In this document: positions 1 to 8,769 of the stretch, piece after piece
Layout of the letters: each line of letters opens with the position of its first letter
Numbering within the stretch: position 1 is the first letter of the stretch
Notes under the pieces: model-generated
What the model saw: the letters and a program-made list of their open reading frames with translations, nothing else
What the model was told of the DNA's origin: nothing
The model's database searches: none
Translations under genes and position numbers: made by a program
Assembly: GCF_002157225.2 (NCBI RefSeq)
Contig: NZ_CP020038.1
Span: forward strand, 6,468,991 to 6,532,990
Direction: 5' to 3'
Length of the DNA stretch: 64,000 bases
Origin: Agarilytica rhodophyticola
Lineage (GTDB): Bacteria > Pseudomonadota > Gammaproteobacteria > Pseudomonadales > Cellvibrionaceae

Positions 1-278
1 AGCAAAGATTATTATTTTAATATTATGGGTGAGAGCCGATTAGAGACACATTACTCGCTGACACCCATTCCCCAAGAAGCGTATTCCCCCATAACAAATA
101 GTATTAACAGGTTGGCATCACAACTAAAATGCACCAACAGAGCTGAAAATAGATACCAACGCGAATGATTTAAATCAGCACGCCTTCCACTTCATATCCG
201 ATTTTTAAGAGTAAATCACTGTTTCATTAATACCTTAGCAACAAAAATATAAGTCGTCGTGGATTTACTTTCATAGCA
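1..278. other. Intergenic left edge
   Basis: No open reading frame of credible length and no tRNA or terminator hairpin seen. It presumably carries the promoter of the LysR-type gene that starts at 299. Confidence 0.5.
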
Positions 279-300
279 ATTGGTGCGATATTGCACCAAT
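279..300. promoter_or_regulatory. Inverted repeat overlapping LysR start codon
   Basis: Perfect 8-bp inverted repeat, ATTGGTGC then six bases then GCACCAAT. The right arm ends inside the ATG of the LysR-type gene at 299. Its position would let a bound protein block initiation, so an autoregulatory operator is a reasonable inference. The arms do not fit the simple T-N11-A LysR box, and they could also form an mRNA hairpin that hides the start. Confidence 0.5.
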
Positions 301-1171
301 GAAAGAATGGGATAATTATAGAATTGTACTGGCGCTACATCGGGCAAAAACTCTGCGTGGTGCAGCAGATGAATTAGGTGTCAACCATGCCACCATTTCC
401 AGGCGTTTAGTACAGATCAACAAGTTCTATGGTAGTCCACTATTTGAGCGGATACCAGGCGGGTACCGAGAAACGGAATTAGGCAAGGAACTCATCGCTT
501 CTGCTCTCAAAATGGAAGAGATCGCCTTTGCCACTGAGCGACATCGGAGAGCAAATAGGCCGGATTTATCTGGCCCAATCAAGCTTTCTATTCCGCCAAC
601 TATCGCACGCTACTTAATCTTTGATGAGCTGCTAGCCTTTTCTCGCCTACATCCCAAAATTGAGCTAACACTGCAAGTTACTAACAGACAAGTGAATCTT
701 GACCGATCAGAGGCCGACGTAGTTATAAGGGGCAGCCAATCGCCACCCGAACATTTAGTAGGCCGTCAGTTGTTTACCTACTCATTATGTTATTACGCAG
801 CCAAGGACTATTTAAAGAATACTTCTGAAGACAATTATCTCTGGATAGGAAAGGAGAACGATCCAGCATATCCCGAGTGGACAAAAGACTCCCCCTTCCC
901 AGAAGTGCCTGTAGGCATAAGAATAGACGATATCATCATGCGCCACGATGCCGCAGCTGCAGGTTTAGGCCTAACTCGCGGCGCTTGCTATATGGCCGAC
1001 CAAGAACCCAAATTAATACGGCTGCCTGGCGCCACACCACGACCCGCGCATTTACTGTGGATTCTTACTCACCCAGACCTAAGAAACACCCCCAGAATTA
1101 AAATATTAATGCAGTACTTAAGCGAGGTATTATTAAGTAAACAAAGCTTAGTAGATGGAGCTAGTGTTTGA
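299..1171 (+). CDS. LysR-family transcriptional regulator
   Basis: 290 residues, the usual LysR length. The N-terminal winged helix-turn-helix (about residues 4-62) shows the A-A-x-x-L-G-V-x-x-A-T-I-S-R-R pattern. A periplasmic-binding-protein-like effector domain follows (about 90-285), with the typical SEADVVIRG segment. It resembles the LysR subgroup whose DNA-binding domain starts almost at residue 1 (MKEWDNYR). The effector is unknown. The next gene, 110 bp downstream on the same strand, encodes an ATL DNA-repair protein, but the gap argues against tight coupling. A palindrome overlaps the start codon. Confidence 0.9.
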   Translation: MKEWDNYRIVLALHRAKTLRGAADELGVNHATISRRLVQINKFYGSPLFERIPGGYRETELGKELIASALKMEEIAFATERHRRANRPDLSGPIKLSIPPTIARYLIFDELLAFSRLHPKIELTLQVTNRQVNLDRSEADVVIRGSQSPPEHLVGRQLFTYSLCYYAAKDYLKNTSEDNYLWIGKENDPAYPEWTKDSPFPEVPVGIRIDDIIMRHDAAAAGLGLTRGACYMADQEPKLIRLPGATPRPAHLLWILTHPDLRNTPRIKILMQYLSEVLLSKQSLVDGASV

Positions 1172-1282
1172 GCAATATTTTATAACATCAAGTCGATAAC
1201 ACGTTAAATATTTTACACACTGAATTATAATAGGCAGCTAAAATTATTACTTATTTTCCCTTTTATTAAGAGTTCAAACAAG

Positions 1283-1645
1283 ATGGATTATTCATCACCT
1301 GATTACGATAGCTTAAGCGAAGATGAAATTTTTCAAAAATTCTATGCCATTGTAAAACGCATTCCCGAAGGTAAGGTTGGAACCTATGGGCAAGTGGCAG
1401 AAATGGCAGGTCGTCCAGGTGACGCACGTAATGTGGGACATGCCTTGAGCGGCTCCAGTAAGATTGACATCCCCTGGCATCGAGTCGTTTCTGCCTCTGG
1501 TGAAATTGCCATGGTAGTGCGATCGGAATTGCGAGATCGACAAAAAGATTTATTACTGCAAGAAGGTGTTGAGTTTATAGATGAATACCAAGTAGATATG
1601 AAACGTTTTGATTGGCAGGCAAAGCAGCAAGATTTATTTGGTTAA
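1283..1645 (+). CDS. Alkyltransferase-like protein (ATL, YbaZ type)
   Basis: 120 residues matching the DNA-binding domain of O6-alkylguanine-DNA alkyltransferases. The active-site P-C-H-R is P-W-H-R here (in IPWHRVVSASG): the acceptor cysteine is tryptophan. In characterised ATLs this replacement marks non-enzymatic proteins that bind O6-alkylguanine and hand it to nucleotide excision repair. The helix-turn-helix segment (VGTYGQVAEMAG) and the flipped-arginine region (ARNVGHAL) are intact. It stands alone without a fused Ada domain, so it should bind damage rather than reverse it. Confidence 0.9.
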   Translation: MDYSSPDYDSLSEDEIFQKFYAIVKRIPEGKVGTYGQVAEMAGRPGDARNVGHALSGSSKIDIPWHRVVSASGEIAMVVRSELRDRQKDLLLQEGVEFIDEYQVDMKRFDWQAKQQDLFG

Positions 1646-1666
1646 TTTCTTATAAAGTCGGCCTAT

Positions 1667-1748
1667 AATAATATCCCCGGCGAAAGTAGTATCCTCGATA
1701 CTTGATACTTGATACTTGATACTTGATAAAAGTACCGAGAATATTATT
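1667..1748. repeat. Heptanucleotide tandem repeat inside an inverted repeat
   Basis: Between the convergent ATL and lpdV genes, GATACTT is repeated four times perfectly (1697-1724) and followed by a partial GATA. AGTATC and GATACT (1688-1702) form a small hairpin at its left edge. An outer pair AATAATAT (1667-1674) and ATATTATT (1741-1748) encloses the array. It may act as a bidirectional terminator and is a likely site of copy-number variation by slippage. Confidence 0.6.
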
Positions 1749-1759
1749 AATAGTCAGTC

Positions 1760-3118
1760 TTAAATGTGAATAGCCTGTCCCAAAGCTCGCAATGCAGCTT
1801 CTTGGAAACCCTCGGATTGGGTTGGATGGGCATGAATAGTTGAGCCGATATCTTCTAACGTTGCACCCATTTCTATGGCAAGTGAAAACGCTGCTGAAAG
1901 TTCTGATACACCAGCCCCAACAGCCTGAATACCCAATACAACACCATCTTCTTCACGTGCAACAATACGCACAAAACCATCATCTCGCTCTGTTGTTAAT
2001 GCGCGACCATTAGCAGCAAAAGGAAATTCAGATACTGTGGCGTTTTCCGCTTCGTTGGGTAGCAAGCCACACGTGACCACTTCCGGGTCGGTAAAACATA
2101 CAGCGGGAATACATTGTTTATCCCAACTCACTTTATGGCCCGCTACATGTTCAGCAACGAGTTCACCTTGAGCTATAGCTCGGTGAGCCAACATAGGCTC
2201 GCCCGTTACATCACCGATAGCGTAGATACCTCGCATGGATGTCTGACAGGCATCGTTGATTTCAATGAAGGGGCCGTTCATGGATAACATCAGCTCTTCC
2301 ACGCCCACGCTACTGGTGAGCGGACGACGTCCGACAGTCACTAAAACTTTATCAGCGGGAATATCACCGTTGCTGGTCACGAGCATGCCATCTTTATAGG
2401 CAAAAGCCTGAGTATTTAAACACAGCTCGATACCTAATTGACCTAAGCGTTTAGCAACTGGCTTGATCAAAGCGGCATCGTATTGAGGAAGAATTCTATC
2501 AGTAGCTTCGATAATAGATACCTGCGCTCCCATCTTGGCATAGGCAGTACCGATTTCTAAACCAATATAGCCACCGCCAACCACAGCAAGCGTTTTCGGT
2601 ACTTCGTCTAGGGATAAAGCCTCGGTGGACGACATAATATTGCCACCAAATGGCAGTGAAGGAATCTCAACCGGAGCTGAGCCAGTGGCGATAACGATGT
2701 TTTCAGCATGAATACTATGTTCGCCGTCGTCGCTAGTTACGCTAACTGTTTTACCATCAACAAAACGCGCATCGCCTGCAATAAGTTTAACTTTTGATTT
2801 TCTGAATAAGCCACTCACACCATCATTCAAGCGTCTCACAATACCGTCTTTCCACTTAACCGTAGTGGCTAAATCAATGCTAGGCTTTTCTACACTTATT
2901 CCTAAGGGGCTGCTATTAGCATGGCTAATTTTATGAAATTCTTCAGCCGCGTGAATAAGGGCTTTCGATGGAATACAGCCAATATTTAAGCAAGTACCAC
3001 CTGGAGGGCGACGGTCAACAACAATAGTTTCTACACCCAGTTGCCCAGCTCGAATAGCACAGCTATAACCACCAGGACCTGCACCAATAACAAGAAGTTT
3101 ACACTTAAGATCAGACAT
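1760..3118 (-). CDS. lpdV: Dihydrolipoamide dehydrogenase (E3) of branched-chain 2-oxoacid complex
   Basis: 452 residues, a flavoprotein disulfide reductase. The FAD-binding G-x-G-x-x-G is at the N-terminus (VIGAGPGGY), the redox pair is in GGTCLNIGCIPSKAL, and the NAD-binding motif is VVGGGYIGLEIG. The C-terminal dimerisation domain ends with the catalytic HAHPTQSE. It reoxidises the lipoyl arm of E2 and reduces NAD+. It is the last gene of the bkd operon and starts directly where bkdB ends, which favours the dedicated lpdV role over the general pyruvate-complex E3, although E3 proteins can be shared. Confidence 0.93.
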   Translation of the reverse strand: MSDLKCKLLVIGAGPGGYSCAIRAGQLGVETIVVDRRPPGGTCLNIGCIPSKALIHAAEEFHKISHANSSPLGISVEKPSIDLATTVKWKDGIVRRLNDGVSGLFRKSKVKLIAGDARFVDGKTVSVTSDDGEHSIHAENIVIATGSAPVEIPSLPFGGNIMSSTEALSLDEVPKTLAVVGGGYIGLEIGTAYAKMGAQVSIIEATDRILPQYDAALIKPVAKRLGQLGIELCLNTQAFAYKDGMLVTSNGDIPADKVLVTVGRRPLTSSVGVEELMLSMNGPFIEINDACQTSMRGIYAIGDVTGEPMLAHRAIAQGELVAEHVAGHKVSWDKQCIPAVCFTDPEVVTCGLLPNEAENATVSEFPFAANGRALTTERDDGFVRIVAREEDGVVLGIQAVGAGVSELSAAFSLAIEMGATLEDIGSTIHAHPTQSEGFQEAALRALGQAIHI

Positions 3119-4429
3119 CTAACCCTCCACAAATAACATTGCTGGAGTCTCCAGCAGTGTTTTCAATTTCTGAACAAAAACTGCAGCGTCCCAACCATCG
3201 ATAACACGGTGATCAAACGAGCATGAAATATTCATCATTTTACGAGGCTGAAATTGCTGACCGTCCCACATGGGGCGTGTTTGCATTTTATTGATACCAA
3301 CAATGGCAACTTCTGGATGATTAATAATAGGCGTGGTGACAATTGCGCCCAAAGGCCCTAATGAGGTGATGGTGATAGTACCACCGCTAAGGTTCTCCAA
3401 CTTGATGGTACCGTTGCGAGCTTCTTCAGCGAGTTTTGATACCTTACCGGCATTATCCCAAAGATTAGCAGCTTCAGCGTGATGCACGACAGTAACGTTT
3501 AAACCGTTTTCCGTTTGCGTAGCGATACCAATATTAACCGCTCCGTGCTGACGGATTATGCCGGAGTCATCGTCATAGCGTGCATTTATTTCAGGTTGCT
3601 CACGCACAGCTTCTACAGTTGCTCGCATCATAAAAGGCAATAAGGTTAACTTGGGACGCTCGCCCACGTACTTTTTATTTAAAGCACTGCGCAACTCTTC
3701 AAGTTCCGTCATATCCACTTCTTCAACAATAGTAATATGAGGTATGCGCGATTTCGACATAGACATTTTGTCAGCGATTTTACGCCGCATGCCGATCATT
3801 TTAATTTCTTTTACACTGTTTTTACGGCCATGAGTATGACCGTTGTGCCCAGCTGCTTCACCGCTTTCGATAAAGTCCGTTAGATCCTGGTGATTGATAC
3901 GTCCAGCGGGACCTGAACCTACCACGTTGCGCAAGTCGATGCCTTCAGCTTTTGCTCTTGCACGAACAGAAGGTGCTGCCAAGGGTTTGCTTCGATGAAT
4001 ATGCGTGTGGCTTTCTTTTGCAGGTGCGGATTTGCGTTCAGTATTCTGAGCTTGAGTAGGTGTTTGTTCAGTAGCTGCGAAGGCAGCTACATCTGGCTCA
4101 CTAGGTGATGCACTCGCAATGGCTGTGGCCGAGGAGGATCCGACTTTACCTGCCTCTCCAAGCCCCACTTCAGTGTCGTTACCTTCCCCTTCTACTTCCA
4201 GTTGGATCAGCTTTTCACCGACAGGAATTGGATCACCAACCTCACCTCCCAACCACATCACCTTGCCGGCAACAGTGCTAGGAACTTCAACGGCAGCTTT
4301 ATCGGTCATCACTACTGCAACAACATCATCTTCATTAACGATATCGCCAATTTTAACCGGCCATTCCACTAATTCAGCTTCGGCAATACCTTCACCGACA
4401 TCGGGTAGACGAATAGTATGGATACCCAT
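3119..4429 (-). CDS. bkdB: Branched-chain 2-oxoacid dehydrogenase E2 (dihydrolipoyl acyltransferase)
   Basis: 436 residues. There is one lipoyl domain (about 1-80) with the lipoylated lysine in VMTDKAAVEVPS. An Ala/Ser/Pro/Thr-rich linker follows, then a peripheral subunit-binding domain (about 145-185, with GSGPAGRI). The acyltransferase domain ends in SFDHRVIDGWD, where H-R-x-x-D-G carries the catalytic His and Asp. It transfers branched acyl groups from lipoyl-lysine to CoA. It sits 3 bp after bkdA2 and abuts lpdV, implying translational coupling. A single lipoyl domain and operon position fit bkdB rather than aceF. Confidence 0.93.
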   Translation of the reverse strand: MGIHTIRLPDVGEGIAEAELVEWPVKIGDIVNEDDVVAVVMTDKAAVEVPSTVAGKVMWLGGEVGDPIPVGEKLIQLEVEGEGNDTEVGLGEAGKVGSSSATAIASASPSEPDVAAFAATEQTPTQAQNTERKSAPAKESHTHIHRSKPLAAPSVRARAKAEGIDLRNVVGSGPAGRINHQDLTDFIESGEAAGHNGHTHGRKNSVKEIKMIGMRRKIADKMSMSKSRIPHITIVEEVDMTELEELRSALNKKYVGERPKLTLLPFMMRATVEAVREQPEINARYDDDSGIIRQHGAVNIGIATQTENGLNVTVVHHAEAANLWDNAGKVSKLAEEARNGTIKLENLSGGTITITSLGPLGAIVTTPIINHPEVAIVGINKMQTRPMWDGQQFQPRKMMNISCSFDHRVIDGWDAAVFVQKLKTLLETPAMLFVEG

Positions 4430-4432
4430 GAG

Positions 4433-5446
4433 TTATTCCTCCATAAGTTGGTGTAAGGCGGCAACGACCCGGTTAGGACATGGGAAGTAATCCCATTCCT
4501 GCGCGTGGGGATAAGGCGTATCCCAACCTGTTACACGAATGATTTGCGACTCAAGGTGATAGAAGCATGTCTCCTGTACCTGAGCCATTAATTCCGCGCC
4601 AAAGCCGCTGGTTTTAGTTGCTTCATGCACAATTAAGCAACGTCCAGTTTTCTTAACGGAGGTTTCGATAGCGTCAAGATCCAGAGGCAACAAGGTGCGC
4701 AGATCGATTATCTCTGCATCTATACCCGCCTCTTCGGCTGCGGCTTCAGCCACATAAACCATGGTGCCATAAGCAAGAATAGTAACCTCGTTACCACTTC
4801 GACGAATTGCGGCCTTGCCCAGCGGCGTGGTGTAATAACCCTCGGCCACATCACCTTGCTCATGTTTTTTCCAAGGTACAATTGGCTTATCGTGATGACC
4901 ATCGAAAGGACCGTTATAAAGTCGCTTAGGCTCTAGAATAATCACCGGATCAGGATCTTCAATGGCCGCTAAAAATAGACCTTTCGCATCTTGCGGATTA
5001 GAAGGCATGACCGTTTTTAAACCCGCCACGTGAGTAAAATAGGCTTCGGGAGACTGACTATGGGTTTGGCCACCAAAAATACCACCACCGGTGGGCATGC
5101 GAATCACGAGAGGACAGGTGAAGTCTCCTGCCGAGCGATAACGTAAGCGCGCCGCTTCCGACACGATTTGGTCAATACCGGGATAAACATAATCAGCAAA
5201 TTGGATCTCAATAACAGGCCGTAAACCGTAGGCCGCCATGCCTACTGCAGCACCGACAATACCGAGCTCGCTGATCGGTGCATCAAAGCAGCGGGTTTTA
5301 CCATACTTTGCTTGTAAACCTGCAGTACACCTAAAAACACCACCGAAATACCCCACATCCTCGCCGAACACAACCACCTTTTCATCGCGTCCCATCGCTA
5401 CATCGTGAGCATCGCGGATGGCTTCAATCATCGTCATCTGTGTCAT
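4433..5446 (-). CDS. bkdA2: Branched-chain 2-oxoacid dehydrogenase E1 beta
   Basis: 337 residues, with the transketolase pyrimidine-binding domain first (FGEDVGYFGGVFRCT, FDAPISELGIVGAAVGMA) and the transketolase C-terminal domain after it. Together with E1 alpha it forms the alpha2beta2 thiamine-diphosphate enzyme that decarboxylates the 2-oxoacids of valine, leucine and isoleucine. Length and order match Pseudomonas BkdA2. One base separates it from bkdA1 and three from bkdB. Confidence 0.93.
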   Translation of the reverse strand: MTQMTMIEAIRDAHDVAMGRDEKVVVFGEDVGYFGGVFRCTAGLQAKYGKTRCFDAPISELGIVGAAVGMAAYGLRPVIEIQFADYVYPGIDQIVSEAARLRYRSAGDFTCPLVIRMPTGGGIFGGQTHSQSPEAYFTHVAGLKTVMPSNPQDAKGLFLAAIEDPDPVIILEPKRLYNGPFDGHHDKPIVPWKKHEQGDVAEGYYTTPLGKAAIRRSGNEVTILAYGTMVYVAEAAAEEAGIDAEIIDLRTLLPLDLDAIETSVKKTGRCLIVHEATKTSGFGAELMAQVQETCFYHLESQIIRVTGWDTPYPHAQEWDYFPCPNRVVAALHQLMEE

Positions 5447-5447
5447 A

Positions 5448-6680
5448 TCAGTACCCCGCTTCCTGACGTTGCTTCACCAGATGCGGCGGCATTGTCTCGT
5501 AGACGCCTTCAAACATATCTCTAGGTGACGGCACTTTGCCATGGCCAAGAGTACCGCAAGACTCTGCTTCTTTTTGAGCAGCAATGACTTGCTCAAGAAT
5601 CTCTTCTTCAGCTTTTGCATGTTGCTCATCACTCCAGGCACCGATTTTAATAAGGTGCTTTTTCAAGCGATCAATAGGGTCGCCTAAGGGCCAGGCAGCC
5701 ACCTCTTCTTTAGCACGATAGGCCGATGGGTCATCCGAAGACGAGTGGCCTCCTGCACGATAGGTAACATGCTCAATTAAGGTCGGCCCTAAGCCAGAAC
5801 GCGCACGCTCGTTGGCCCATTGTGCCACCGCATGCACCGCTAAATAGTCGTTGCCATCAACACGTACAGATGGAATCCCAAAACCGTGCCCACGGGCCGC
5901 AAAAGTACCGACACCGCCACGTGCAATTCCCTGGAAGGTAGAAATGGCCCACTGGTTATTCACAATATTAAGAACAACAGGTGCTTTATAAGTAGAAGCG
6001 AACACGAGGGCCGCGTGAAAATCACTTTCCGCCGTAGAGCCATCACCAATCCAGCCTGCGGCAATACGAGTATCACCAGAGATTGCTGAAGCCATCGCCC
6101 AGCCCACAGATTGCATAAACTGTGTCCCCAAATTACCTGAAATACTGAAGAAACCATGTTCTTTGGAGGAATACATGATCGGCAGCTGACGCCCATGCAA
6201 AGGATCTTGGGAATTAGAATAGATTTGATTCATCATCGTCGTCATAGGATAGCCCCCTGCGATAAGGAGACCCGCTTGCCTATACGTAGGAAAGTTCATA
6301 TCACCATCTTGCAGAGCTTTGCGGAATGCGCAGCTCACTGCTTCTTCGCCTAGGTGCTGAATGTAGAAACTAGTTTTACCTTGGCGCTGAGCATTCATCA
6401 TACGAGCATCGAAGATGCGCAATGTCATCATATGACGCAGCCCCTCGACTAGCTCATCGTTTGATAACGTACCTGCCCAAGGGCCGACGGCATGATCCTC
6501 ATTATCTAGCACTCGAATAATAGAAAAAGCCATATCGCGAATATCGTTCGGATCAGCATCAATTGGGGGTCTGGTTACACCCCCAGCTTCTGGGACAACA
6601 AAATCAGAGAAATCAGGTTCATCACCAGGTCGACAACCAGGTTCAGGAACATTGAGACTGAGTGGCGCGGTCTTACTCAT
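5448..6680 (-). CDS. bkdA1: Branched-chain 2-oxoacid dehydrogenase E1 alpha
   Basis: 410 residues, the same length as Pseudomonas putida BkdA1 as I remember it, and with the same N-terminal extension (LNVPEPGCRPGDEPDF) that pyruvate E1 alpha lacks. The thiamine-diphosphate motif runs from GDGSTAESDFHAAL to VNNQWAIS. The phosphorylation-loop region reads YRAGGHSSSDDPSAYR. It is the first gene of the four-gene bkd operon for branched-chain amino acid breakdown and branched acyl-CoA supply. No Lrp-type bkdR is in view. A TTAGACTAAAA element about 140 bp upstream is shared with another promoter in this window. Confidence 0.95.
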   Translation of the reverse strand: MSKTAPLSLNVPEPGCRPGDEPDFSDFVVPEAGGVTRPPIDADPNDIRDMAFSIIRVLDNEDHAVGPWAGTLSNDELVEGLRHMMTLRIFDARMMNAQRQGKTSFYIQHLGEEAVSCAFRKALQDGDMNFPTYRQAGLLIAGGYPMTTMMNQIYSNSQDPLHGRQLPIMYSSKEHGFFSISGNLGTQFMQSVGWAMASAISGDTRIAAGWIGDGSTAESDFHAALVFASTYKAPVVLNIVNNQWAISTFQGIARGGVGTFAARGHGFGIPSVRVDGNDYLAVHAVAQWANERARSGLGPTLIEHVTYRAGGHSSSDDPSAYRAKEEVAAWPLGDPIDRLKKHLIKIGAWSDEQHAKAEEEILEQVIAAQKEAESCGTLGHGKVPSPRDMFEGVYETMPPHLVKQRQEAGY

Positions 6681-7076
6681 AGAATATCCTCAAATGCTTG
6701 TAGGATTTACTGGGATGACACCAGGGGGATTACCACGTAATCGCTACTATTTATTATTGTTAAAATTATATCTATGTTTACACGCAAAATTTATGCTTTG
6801 AAATTCGATTTAAAGCAAATTTTAGTCTAATTTATACCTTTAAGTCGAAAATTTAGAATAAATGTTCCCCCTGGAAAGCAAAAAATTAACGCCCAGCTTA
6901 TGTATAGAGTCCCAGATTGGATGAAAGTTGGTAGTTGCGGGCTAAGTCTCTTAAGACTGCACAGGAGAGGCACTTATGAGATGGAAGTGAGATGGAAACG
7001 CCATGAAAGTGAGCTGGTATAACCTGGCGAAGCTCGCTAGAGACCTCACCAAGTGTTAACCAAATAGTGCAAAGAT
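6681..7076. other. bkd promoter region and downstream unassigned patch
   Basis: The part next to bkdA1 (6681-6900) is AT-rich and should hold the bkd promoter. The half next to the TSP3 gene (about 6900-7060) looks richer in G and C, with short GAGG/CCTC-type hairpins and a 33-codon ATG frame on the plus strand starting near 6921. I cannot assign it. It may be a decayed mobile-element fragment plus the terminator region of the gene ending at 7077. Confidence 0.35.
6819..6830 (-). promoter_or_regulatory. TTAGACTAAAA element upstream of bkd operon
   Basis: Read on the minus strand this is TTAGACTAAAA, followed after a few bases by TTTAAATC. The same 10-mer TAGACTAAAA occurs twice, 18 bp apart, before the YheO/DauR-type gene at 10484-10511, where the second copy is also followed by GTTTAAATC. 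A common regulator binding both promoters is an inference. Confidence 0.35.
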
Positions 7077-8465
7077 TTACTGGTCTAAATCTTTACCATA
7101 GAGACGAAAAACAACATTTTGACTAACCGGAGAAAGTACCCCCGTAGTCAAGTCTAATCGGGCAGAATAGAGTAAACCATTGGATCTTCCCCAGTACCAT
7201 TGAAGGCCACTGTTATTTAAGTTGGGAGCAACGAGAGAAATGGAAAGCCAATAATCGGTGTTAGCATCCAACTCCACTACTTGAGGTAGATCAGCATAAA
7301 AGATACTTTGCTTACCGTCAGAACCTTGATTCACAGTAAAAATTTCGCCTTCAATGATGTAAGAAGCAAGCGGCTCTATAATAGGTTTATGATTATAGGG
7401 GAAAGCTCTATCGTCTTCTGCTTCATGAAAGCTAACGGCAAAGACCGGGAAGGCGTTGGGATATTCAGGAGGCATACTCATGCCCCGCCAAACAACTCTA
7501 TTCACCTGCACTTTCTGACTGCGCCGCCAGAGATACTCAAACGCTTTCACTGGTGCAGCACCTGAAATATCACTAATAACACCATTTCTACTATAAGGGC
7601 TATCAACACTCGACGATACAATTTTCAAGTCGCTACTGGTCACCTGCCGCATTGTACATCCTGCAGTATTAACACCTTTAAATGTGGCAACCGACACAAC
7701 AGCACTATCGGGACACTCATCAATATCGTCGCTAACCCCGTCTTCATCTGTATCTTTCTGCGAATCGCTGCAACCATTTTCATCCACTTCATTTACATCT
7801 ACAGTATTTGGGCAGAGATCGAGGTGATTATTAACACCATCATTATCCGAGTCGAGGAAGGGGCTATTAGGTTGATCCCCCCAAAGAATAAAAATAGAAC
7901 TACTCGATGATGGTGTTAATTGCTGGCTAGCAACATTAAACCTAGCAGAAGCACTAGAGCCTCTATTTTTCGACCAGTACCAAACATAATTCGCATCATT
8001 TATATTCGGTGCATATAACGAGATAGAAATCCAGTAATCTCCTCTCGCCAAACTTAATGGTTCATTTAAAACAGCGATAAAGTTAGATTGCCCCCGCTCT
8101 ACAAAGGAATGATCAGGCTCCACTAAATATGAGGCAAAAGCTGGAGTTTGGGGGCGCTTACCCGCATTATTAAAATCTGGATCATCCACAGAATGGTGAA
8201 AATTAACCTGGAAAATCGGAAAGGTAGATTGCGGGTTTGGTATTTGCGAACCTACCCACTGAACTCTGCCAATCACACTATCGAAAGCGAGATTAAAGTG
8301 ACGTATATGCTGTGTAGAAGCTGCACCTTGAGCACCAGAAATATCACTACTGGAACCTAAAACAAAATAGCTTCGATCAAAATTCCCGGCCACAGCAACA
8401 TCAGCATTGGCTGCGGCATTAAATATAAACAACGAAAAAAGCATTATAAAATTTATAATTTTCAT
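7077..8465 (-). CDS. Exported thrombospondin type-3 repeat protein, internally duplicated (copy A)
   Basis: 462 residues with a signal peptide (about 1-21, cleavage after AANA). Two copies of a roughly 165-residue beta-rich domain (about 25-195 and 290-460) flank a calcium-binding thrombospondin type-3 segment (about 205-285, DSDNDGVNNHLDLCP and DTDEDGVSDDIDECP). Both domain copies share an SDISGA motif, a V-W-x-G-x-x-x-P motif, a Y-W-[IL]-S-I-S-L-x-A-P-N-[IL]-N motif and a final W-Y-W...SAR segment. I do not recognise the domain. It is probably secreted or surface exposed. The upstream gene encodes a close paralogue. Confidence 0.75.
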   Translation of the reverse strand: MKIINFIMLFSLFIFNAAANADVAVAGNFDRSYFVLGSSSDISGAQGAASTQHIRHFNLAFDSVIGRVQWVGSQIPNPQSTFPIFQVNFHHSVDDPDFNNAGKRPQTPAFASYLVEPDHSFVERGQSNFIAVLNEPLSLARGDYWISISLYAPNINDANYVWYWSKNRGSSASARFNVASQQLTPSSSSSIFILWGDQPNSPFLDSDNDGVNNHLDLCPNTVDVNEVDENGCSDSQKDTDEDGVSDDIDECPDSAVVSVATFKGVNTAGCTMRQVTSSDLKIVSSSVDSPYSRNGVISDISGAAPVKAFEYLWRRSQKVQVNRVVWRGMSMPPEYPNAFPVFAVSFHEAEDDRAFPYNHKPIIEPLASYIIEGEIFTVNQGSDGKQSIFYADLPQVVELDANTDYWLSISLVAPNLNNSGLQWYWGRSNGLLYSARLDLTTGVLSPVSQNVVFRLYGKDLDQ

Positions 8466-8700
8466 ATGTATTCCTTAAAATTAAAACAAACGTCTGAATA
8501 TCAGTTCCAAACCGAATATGTATTTTATCCAATTTTTTATGTAAGAAATATTTAAAAGAGAAAACAGGAAATTACAGAGATGACAACAACACAAGAAATA
8601 CGCCAATAAATTTTAAATACAGTTGCCGAGGCTTTTTAAAAAATAATAAAGAAAAAAAATTATCAAATAATTATCAGTTTTACGATTTTAGTCTGTTGTA

Positions 8701-8734
8701 GAAAATAGAAAGTGAGACCGCGGGAAGGCCTCAC
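8701..8734 (-). terminator. Probable terminator of the upstream TSP3 paralogue
   Basis: GTGAG (8712-8716) pairs with CTCAC (8730-8734), extended by CC/GG inside. On the minus strand the hairpin is followed by a T-rich tract (TTTCTATTTTC). It lies 36 bp past the stop of the gene ending at 8770, within the 304-bp gap between the two paralogues, so each may be transcribed alone. Confidence 0.5.
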
Positions 8735-8769
8735 CATAGTATGTTAATGCAGAGTATATTATATACGCT

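Noticed and set aside
1283-1645. Active O6-methylguanine-DNA methyltransferase
   Set aside because: The active-site cysteine is replaced by tryptophan (P-W-H-R), so it is called an ATL binding protein instead.
4119-4490. 123-codon Ser/Thr/Pro-rich frame opposite bkdB
   Set aside because: It is the antisense shadow of the bkdB lipoyl and linker region.
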